DNA of 64,000 nt from NCBI GenBank assembly GCA_947650365.1, contig CANTAL010000146.1, forward strand, positions 124,001 to 188,000, read 5' to 3'. A program made the translations under genes and the position numbers. Under the pieces are notes generated by a model that was not told the DNA's origin, did no database searches, and saw nothing but the letters and a program-made list of their open reading frames with translations. Shown piece by piece: positions 55,901 through 64,000 of the stretch (positions are counted from its first letter, which is position 1; every line of letters begins with the position of its first letter). The DNA comes from Chamaelirium japonicum. Lineage: Eukaryota > Streptophyta > Magnoliopsida > Liliales > Melanthiaceae.

Positions 55901-57700
55901 TTAGAATGGATCGTGCGAATGAATTAGAATGGATCGTACGAATGAATTAGAATGGATCTTACGAATGAATTAGAATGGATCGTGCGAATGAATTAGAGTG
56001 GATCATATGAATGAATTAAAATGGATCATACGAATGAATTAGAATGGATCGTACGAATGAATTAGAATGGATCGTGCGAATAAATTAGAATGGATCGTAC
56101 GAATGAATTTGAATGGATCATATGAATGAATTAGAATGGATCGTGCGAATGAATTAGAATGGATCGTACGAATGAATTAGAATGGATACATTCGTGCGAA
56201 TGAATTAGAATGGATTGTACGAATGAATTAGAATGGATCGTACGAATGCTATAAAATGGATCGTACAAATGAATTTGAATGGATCATGCGAATGAATTAG
56301 AATGGATCGTACGATTGAATTAGAATGGATATATTCTTGCGAATGAATTAGAATGGATCGTACGAATGAATTAAAATGGATCATACAAATATATTACAAT
56401 GGATCGTATGAATGAAATAGAATGGATCGTACGAATGAATTAGAATGGATCATGCGAATGAATTTGAATGGATTGTACGAATGAATTAGAATATATACAT
56501 TCGTGTGAATGAATTAGAATGGATCATACGAATGAATTAGAATGGATCATACGAATGAATTATAATGGATCGTACGAATGAATTAGAAAGGATCGTGCAA
56601 ATGAATTAGAACGGATCATACGAAGGAATTAGAATGGTTACATTAGTGCGAATGAATTAGAATCGATCGTACGAATAAATTAGAATAGGTCGTACGAATA
56701 AATTAGAATAGATCAGACGAATGAATTAGAATGGATCATGCGAATTAATAAAATGGATTGTACGAATGAATTAGAATGGATACATTCATGCGAATGAATT
56801 AGAATGGATCGTACGAATGAATTAGAACGAATCGTGCAAATGAATTAGAATGGATCATGCTAAAGAATTAGAATGGATCGTACGAATTAATTAGAATGGA
56901 TACATTCTTGCAAATGAATTAGAATGGATCGTACAAATGAATTAGAATGGATCGTATGAATGAATTAGAATGGATCATACGAAAGAATTAGAATGGATCG
57001 TGAGAATGAATTACAATGGATCGTACGAATGAATTAGAATGGGTACATTCGTGGGAATGAATTAGAATGGTTCGTACGAATGAATTAGAATAGATCATAT
57101 GAATGAATTTGAATGGATCGTACGAATGAATTCGAATGGATTGTGCGAATGAATTAGAATGGATCGTATGAATGAATTAGAATGGATACATTCATGCGAA
57201 TGATTTAAAATGGATCGTACGAATGAATTAAAATGGATCATATGAAGGAATTAGAATGGATCATACGAATGAATTAGAATGGATCGTACGAATGAATTGG
57301 AATGGATACATTCGTGCGAATGAATTAGAATGGATCGTACAAATAAATTAGAATGGATTGTATGAATCTATTAGAATGCATCGTACGAATGAATTAGAAT
57401 GGATCGTACGAATGAATTATAATGGTTACATTCGTGCGAATGAATTAGAATGGATTGTACGAATGAATTAGAATGGATTATACAAATGAATTAGAATGGA
57501 TAAATTCGAGCGAATGAATTAGAAAGGATCGTACGAATGAATTAGAATGGATCGTGCGAATAAATTAGAATGGATCGTGCAAATAAATTAGAATGGATAT
57601 ATTCGTGCGAATGAATTAGAATGGATTGTACGAATAAATTACAATGGATCATCCGAATGAATTATAATGGATCGTGCGAATGTATTAGAATGGATACATT
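53000..57700 (+). repeat. Segmental duplication, copy 1 (offset 6.3-6.8 kb)
   Basis: Shared rare variants with 59.7-63.95 kb: TATCGAG (52952 with 59717), TTCCAAATGAATTAAAATGG (54366 with 60992), TGGGTCGTACG followed by GATCTTGCG (55621 with 62041), an ATATATT monomer (56391 with 62713), TGAGAATGAATTACAATGG (57001 with 63278) and the end module TTATAATGG-GTGCGAATGTATTAG (57661 with 63915). The offset shrinks from 6765 to 6254, so the second copy has lost several units. Ends are approximate. Confidence 0.75.
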
Positions 57701-59699
57701 CATGCGAATGAATTAGAATGGATCGTACGAATTAATTAGAGTGGATACATTCGTGCAAATGAATTAGAATGGATCGTACGAATGAATTACAATGGATCGT
57801 GCGAATGAATTAGACTGGATCGTATGAATAAATTAGAATGGATACATTCGTGCGAACGAATTAGAATGGATCGTACGAATGAAGTAGAATGGATCGTACG
57901 AATGAATTAGAATGGATCGTGCGAATGAATTAGAATGGATCATACTAATGAATTAGAATGGATACATTCGTGCGAATGAATTAGAACGGATCGTACGAAT
58001 GAATTAAAATTGGTCGTACGAAGGAATAAGAATGGATCATACGAATGAATTAGAATGGATCGTACGAATAAATTAGAATGGATCGTGCGAATGAGTTAGA
58101 ATGGATCATACGAATGAATTAGAATGGATCGTACGAATGAATTAGAATGGATACCTTCGTGCGAATGAATTAGAATGGATCGTACGAATGAACTAGAATG
58201 GATCGTACGAATGAATTAGAATGGATCATACGAATGAATTAGAATTGATCGTGCAAATGAATTAGAATGGATCGTACGAATGAATTGGAATGGATCGTAT
58301 GAATGAATTAGAATGGATCCTGCGAATGAATTAGAATGAATCGTACGAATGAAGTAGAATGGTTACATTCGAGCGAATGAATTAGAATGGATTGTACGAA
58401 TGAATTAGAATAGATTGTACGAATGAATTAGAATGGGTCGTACGACTGAGGTAGAATAGATCGTGTGAATGAATTAGAATGGATCGTACAAATAAATTAG
58501 AATGGATACATTTGTGTGAATGAATTAGATTGGATCATATGAATGAATTAGAATGGATCGTACGAATGAATTAGAATGGATCATGCGAACGAATTAGAAT
58601 GGATCGTACGAATGCATTAGAATAAATCGTACGAATGAATTAGAATAGATCATGCAAATGAATTTGAATGGATCGTACGAATGAATTAGTAAGGATCATA
58701 TGAATAAATTAGAATGAATAGTGTGAATGAATTAGAATGGATAGTGCGAATGAATTAGAATGGATACATTCGCGTGAATGAATTAGAATGGATCGTATGA
58801 ATGAATTAGAATGGATCGTACGAATGAATTAGAATGGATTGTGCAAATTAATTAGAATGGATCGTACGAATGAATTAGAATGGATCGTATGAATGAATTA
58901 GAATGGATCGTACGAATAAATTAGAATGGATCGTACGAATGAATTAGAATCGATCGTGCGAATGAATTAAAATGAATCGTACGAATGAATTAGAATGGAT
59001 ACATTCGTGCTAAAGATTTAGAATGGATCGTACAAATGAATTAGAATGGATCGTACGAATGAATTAGAATGGATCATACGAATGAATTAGAATGGATCGT
59101 GTGAATGAATTAGAATGGATCGTACGAATGAATTAGAATGGATACATTCTTGCGAATGAATTAGAATGGATCGCACAAATGAATTAGAATGGATTGTGCG
59201 AATGAATTAGAATGGATCGTACGAATGAATTAGAATGGATACATTCTTGCGAATGAATTAGAATGGATCATACGATTGAATTAGAATGGATCGTACGAAT
59301 ATATTACAATGGATCGTGCGAATGAATTAGAATGGATCGTACGAATGAATTAGAATGAATACATTTATGCAAATAAATTAGAATGGATCGTACGAATGAA
59401 TTAGAATGGATCGTGCGAATGAATTAGAATGGATCATGCGAATGAATTAGAATGGATTGTATGAATCCATTAGAATGAACCATACGAAAGAATTAGAATG
59501 GATCGTACGAATGAATTAGAACTGATCGTACGAATGAATTAGAATGGATAGTACGAATGAATTAGAATGGATACATTCGAGCGAATGAATTAGAATGGAT
59601 CGTACGAATGAATTAGAATGGACCGTGCGAATGAATTAGATGGATACATTCATGCGAATGAATAAGAACGGATTGTACGAATGTATTTGGATGAATCGT

Positions 59700-62600
59700 A
59701 CGAATGAATTAGAATGTATCGAGTGAATGTATTAGAATGGATACATTCATGCGAGTGAATTAGAATGGATCGTACAAATGAATTAGAATTGATCGTACGA
59801 ATGAATTAGAATGGATTATGCTAATGAATTAGAATGGATCGTACAAATTAATTAGAATGGATACATTCGTGCAAATAAATTAGAATGGATCATACGATTG
59901 AATTAGAATGGATCATACGAATGAATTAGAATTGATACGTTCGTGCGAATGAATTAGAATGGAACATACGAGTGAATTAGAATGGATCGTACGAATGAAT
60001 TTTAATGGATCGTACGAATGAATTAGAACGGATCGTGTGAAAGAATAAGAATGGATCGTACGAATGAATAAGAATGGATACATTCGTGCGAATGAATTAG
60101 AATGGATCTTACGAATGAATTAAAATGGATCATACGAAGGAATTAGAATGGACTATACGAATGAATTAGATTGGATCATACGAATAAATTAGAATGGATC
60201 GTGCGAATGAATTAGAATGGATCGTACGAATGAATTAGAATGGATACATTCGTGCGAATGAATTAGAATGGATCGTACGAATAAATTAGAATGGATCATA
60301 GGAATGAATTAGAATGGATCGTGCGAATAAATTAGAACTGATCGTACGAATGAATTAGAATGGTTACATTCGTGCGAATGAATTATAAAGGATCGTACGA
60401 ATAAATTAGAATGGATCGTATGAATGAATTAGAATGGATCGTGCGAATGAATTAGAATGGATCGTACGAATGAATTAGAATGGATACATTCAAGCGAATG
60501 AATTAGAATGGATCGTATGAATGAATTAGAATGAATCGCACGCATGAATTAGAATGGATAACGCGAATGAATTAGAATGGATCGTACGAATGAATTAGAA
60601 AGGATACATTCTTGTGAATGAATTAGAAAGGATCGTACGAATGAATTAGAATGGATTGGGCGAATTAATTAGAATGGATCGTACGAATGAATTGGAATGG
60701 ATCGTACGAATGAATTAGAATGGTTATATTCAAGCGAATGAATTAGAATGGACCGTACGAATGAATTAGAATGGATCGTACGAATAAATTAGAATGGATC
60801 GTATGACTGAATTAGAATGGATCGTGCGAATGAATTAGAATAGATACATTCATGTGAATGAATTAGATTGATTATACGAATGAATTAGAATGGATCGTAC
60901 GAATGAATTAGATTGGATCGTACGATTAAATTAGAATGGATCATGCGAACGAATTAGAATGGATCGTACGAATGCATTAGAATGAATCGTTCCAAATGAA
61001 TTAAAATGGATCATGCAAATGAATTAGAATGGATCGTACGAATGAATTATAATGGATCGTACGAATGAATTAGAATGGATAGTGCGAATGAATTAGAATG
61101 GATCGTACGTATGAATTTGAATGAATATATTTGTGCGAATGAATTAGAATGGATCGTACGAATGAATTAGAATGGATATTACGAATGAATTAGAATGGAT
61201 CTTGAGAATGAATTTGAATTGATCATACGAATGAATTTGAATGGATACATTCGAGCGAATGAATTAGAATGGAACGTACAAATGAATTAGAATGGATCAT
61301 ACAAATGATTTAGAATGTATCGTGCAAATGAATTAGAATGGATACATTCGTGCGAATGAATTAGAATGGATCGTACGAATAAATTTCAATGGATCGTACG
61401 AATGAATTAGAATGGTTCGAATGAATGAATTAGAATAGATGCATTCGTGCGAATGATTTAGAATGGATCGTACGAATGAATTAGAATGGATTGTACAAAT
61501 AAATTAGAATGAATCATGCGAATGAATTAGAATGGATTGTAAGAATGCATTAGAATGGATACATTCGTGCGAATGAATTAGAATGGATCGTACGAATGAA
61601 TTAGAATGGATCATACGAAAGAATTGGAATGGATCGTGCGAATGAATTAGAATGGATCGTTCGAATGAATTAGAATGGATAAATTCGTGTGAATGAATTA
61701 GAATGGATCGTGCGAATGAATAAGAATGGATCGTACGATTGAATTAGAATGGGTACATTCGTGCGAATGAATAAGAATGGATCGTACGAATGAATTAGAA
61801 TGGATCGTGCGAATGAATTAGAATGAATCGTATGAATGAATTAGAATGGATCGTGCTAATGAATTAGAATGGATACATTCATGCGAATGAATTAGAGTGG
61901 ATCGTACGAATGAATTGGATTGGATCATACAAATGAATTAGAATGGATCGTGCAAATGAATTAGAATGGATCGTACGAATTAATTAGAATGGATACATTC
62001 GTGCAAATGAATTAGAATGGATCGTACGAATGAATTAGATTGGGTCGTACGAATGAATTAGAATGGATCTTGCGAATGAATTAGAATGGATCGTACGAAT
62101 GAATTAGAATGGATACATTCGTGCAAATGAAATAGAATGGATCGTGCGAATGAATTAGAATGGATCGTGCGAATGAATTAGAATGGATCATGCGAATGAA
62201 TTAGAATGGATCATGCAAATGAATTAGAATGGATCGTACGAATGAATTAGAATGGATCGTATGAATGAATTAGAATGGATCGTGCGAATGAATTAGAGTG
62301 GATAGTACGAATGAATTAGAATGGATCGTATGAATGAATTAGAATGGATCGTACGAATGAATTAGAATGGATCGTGCAAATAAATTAGAATGGATCGTAT
62401 GAATGAATTAGAATGGATCATATGAATGAATTATAATGGATCGTACAAATGAATTAGAATGGATCGTGTGAATGAATTAGAATGGATCGTATGAATGAAT
62501 TAAAATACATACATTCGTGCGAATGAATTAGAATGGATTGTACGAATGAATTAGAATGGATTGTACGAATAATATAGAATGGATTGTACGAATGAATTTG

Positions 62601-63950
62601 AATGGATCGTGCGAATGAATTAGAATGGATCGTACGATTGAATTAGAATGGATATATTCTTGCGAATGAATTAGAATGGATCGTACGAATGAATTAAAAT
62701 GGATTATACGAATATATTTCAATGGATCGTATGAATGAATTAGAATGGATCGTACGAATGAATCAGAATGGATCATGCGAATGAATTAGAATGGATTGTA
62801 TGAATGAATTAGAATATGTACATTCGTGCGAATGAATTAGAATGGATCGTACGAATGAATCAGAATAGATCATACGAATGAATTAGAATGGATCGTGCAA
62901 ATGAATTAGAATGGATCATACGAATGAATTAGAATGGTTACATTCTTGTGAATGAATTAGAATCGATTGTACGAATCAATTAGAATAGATCGTACGATTG
63001 AATAAGAATGGATCGTGTGAATGAAAAAAATGGGTCATACGAATGAATTAGAATGGATACATTCATGCGAATGTATTAGAATGGATCGTACGAATGAATT
63101 AGAATGAATCGTACGAATGAATTAGAATGGATCATGCTAATGAATTAGAATGGATCGTACGAATTAATTAGAATGGATACATTCGTGCAAATGAATTAGA
63201 ATGGATCGTATGAATAAATTAGAATAGACCATATGTATGAATTAGATTGGATCATACGAATGAATTAGAATGGATCGTGAGAATGAATTACAATGGATCG
63301 TATGAATGAATTAGAATGGGTACATTCGTGCGAATGAATTAGAATGGATCATACGAATAAATTACAATGGATCGTACGAATGAATTTGAATGGATGTTAC
63401 GAATGAATTAGAATGGATCGTGCGAGTGAATTAGAATGGATCGTATGAATGAATTAGAATAGGTACATTCGTGCGAATGAATTAGAATGGATCATACGAA
63501 TGAATTAAAATGGATCATACGAAGGAATTAGAATGGATCATACGAATGAATTAGAATGGATCATACGAATAAATTAGAATTGATCCTGCGAATGAATTAG
63601 AATGGATACATTCGTGCAAATGAATTAGATTGAATCGTACGAATAAATTAGAATGGATCGTACAAATAAATTAGAATGGATCGTGCGAATGAATTAGAAT
63701 GGATCGTACGAATGAATTATAATGGTTACATTCGTGCGAACGAATTAGAATGGATCGTTCGAATGAATTAGAATGGATAAATTCGGGCGAATGAATTAGA
63801 AAGGATCATACGAATGAATTAGAATGCATCGTGCAAATGAATTAGAATGGATACATTCGTGCGAATGAATTAGAATGGATTGTACAAATGAATTACAATG
63901 GATCGTACGAATGAATTATAATGGATCGTGCGAATGTATTAGAATGGATA
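59700..63950 (+). repeat. Segmental duplication, copy 2
   Basis: This is the partner of about 53.0-57.7 kb and about 0.5 kb shorter over the same anchors. It runs to near the window end, so it may continue beyond it. Confidence 0.75.
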
Positions 63951-64000
63951 CATTCATGCGAATGAATTAGAATGGATCGTACAAATGAATTAGAATGGAT

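Larger units (their letters stand above)
1..64000. repeat. 23-bp satellite array filling the whole window
   Basis: Every part of the window reads as head-to-tail copies of one 23-bp monomer (core TTAGAATGGATCGTACGAAT plus GAA; a clean copy is 47728-47750) or its reverse complement. The monomer consensus is about 35% GC and carries two CpGs, one GATC and one CGTACG hexamer. Internally it holds two GAATG pentamers, one starting the first 10 bases and one starting the last 13. A 28-bp variant is interspersed. No non-repetitive stretch longer than roughly ten bases was found, and no gene, RNA gene, origin, terminator or transposon end is visible. Both window ends fall inside the array, so its true length and flanks are unknown. 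The form is typical of eukaryotic heterochromatic satellite; the species and chromosomal location cannot be told. I do not recognise it as a named satellite family. Confidence 0.97.
16286..64000 (+). repeat. Right-hand domain: single-orientation array of 120-bp higher-order repeats
   Basis: From here to the window end nearly all monomers run in the TTAGAATGG orientation. The 28-mer (recognisable by GGATACATTCGTGCG) recurs after about every four 23-mers, giving 4 x 23 + 28 = 120 bp. Exceptions are units with one monomer more or fewer (143 or 97 bp), two adjacent 28-mers (about 22885-22930 and 32083-32130), truncated 28-mers (34310-34330 and 48360-48380), and two 47-bp inverted islands. Third and fourth monomers often carry CGTGCG or CATGCG instead of CGTACG, so positions within the 120-bp unit are distinguishable. 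No gene is seen. Confidence 0.93.

Noticed and set aside
62528..62776. 82-codon open frame on the minus strand
   Set aside because: Same satellite translation. It stays open only because AATATAG, ATTTGAATG and similar variants replace the usual TTAGAATG at each third monomer.
1..64000. CRISPR array
   Set aside because: Repeat length of 23-28 bp is in range, but repeats are directly joined with no unique spacers, they drift continuously, and no cas gene is present.
1..64000. CENP-B box in the monomer
   Set aside because: The complement strand has TTCG-NNNN-A (TTCGTACGA), matching the first half of the CENP-B box, but the essential CGGG part is replaced by CATT. I do not call a box.
1..64000. 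Telomeric repeat
   Set aside because: TTAG occurs in every monomer but never in TTAGGG or TTAGG tandem form. The unit is 23 bp, not 5-8 bp.
16286..64000. Regulatory sites, terminators or origins from the many hairpins
   Set aside because: The small dyads are inherent in the monomer and occur hundreds of times. None is associated with a gene or a T-run, so none can be singled out as a functional site.

Overview
This window is satellite DNA from end to end. I see no gene, RNA gene, transposon or unique sequence in its 64,000 bases. The whole window reduces to one AT-rich 23-bp monomer with the core TTAGAATGGATCGTACGAAT, and one 28-bp variant that is the same monomer with five extra bases (ACATT) between GGAT and CGTGCG. 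A tandem array this long, with nested higher-order repeats and inversions, fits eukaryotic constitutive heterochromatin (centromeric, pericentromeric or subtelomeric). The sequence does not identify the species, and both window ends lie inside the array.

There are two domains. Bases 1 to about 16,285 are a rearranged domain where the monomer changes orientation more than 20 times, in blocks from about 12 bp to 3.3 kb. Several switch points are hairpin-prone: 64-bp perfect arms with a 27-base loop at 117-271, 86-bp arms with a 14-base loop at 8774-8959, arms of about 250 bp centred near 5240, and a 40-bp perfect palindrome at 6921-6960. Several switch points occur twice with the same flanking variants (208 and 4286; 7368 and 9886; 8184 and 14113; 2062 and 2566). 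Inversions were therefore formed and then copied, which argues against independent read chimeras.

From 16,286 to the end the array runs in a single orientation and is organised as a 120-bp higher-order repeat of four 23-mers plus one 28-mer (4 x 23 + 28). On top of this are kilobase-scale duplications: a clean head-to-tail tandem pair of 3,250 and 3,227 bp (37,920-44,397), an older pair about 5.1-5.2 kb apart (about 23.6-28.5 and 28.7-33.6 kb), a pair about 14 kb apart (about 31.0-36.7 and 45.0-50.7 kb), and a set 6.3-7.1 kb apart in the last 14 kb. A 47-bp inverted island at 40,151 was carried along in the 3.25-kb duplication and reappears at 43,378.

Monomer variation is concentrated in the CGTACG hexamer, largely as CG to TG or CG to CA changes. 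This is the footprint expected if the array is CpG-methylated. The only long open frames are on the minus strand and arise where the TAA inherent in the repeat is mutated; they are not genes.
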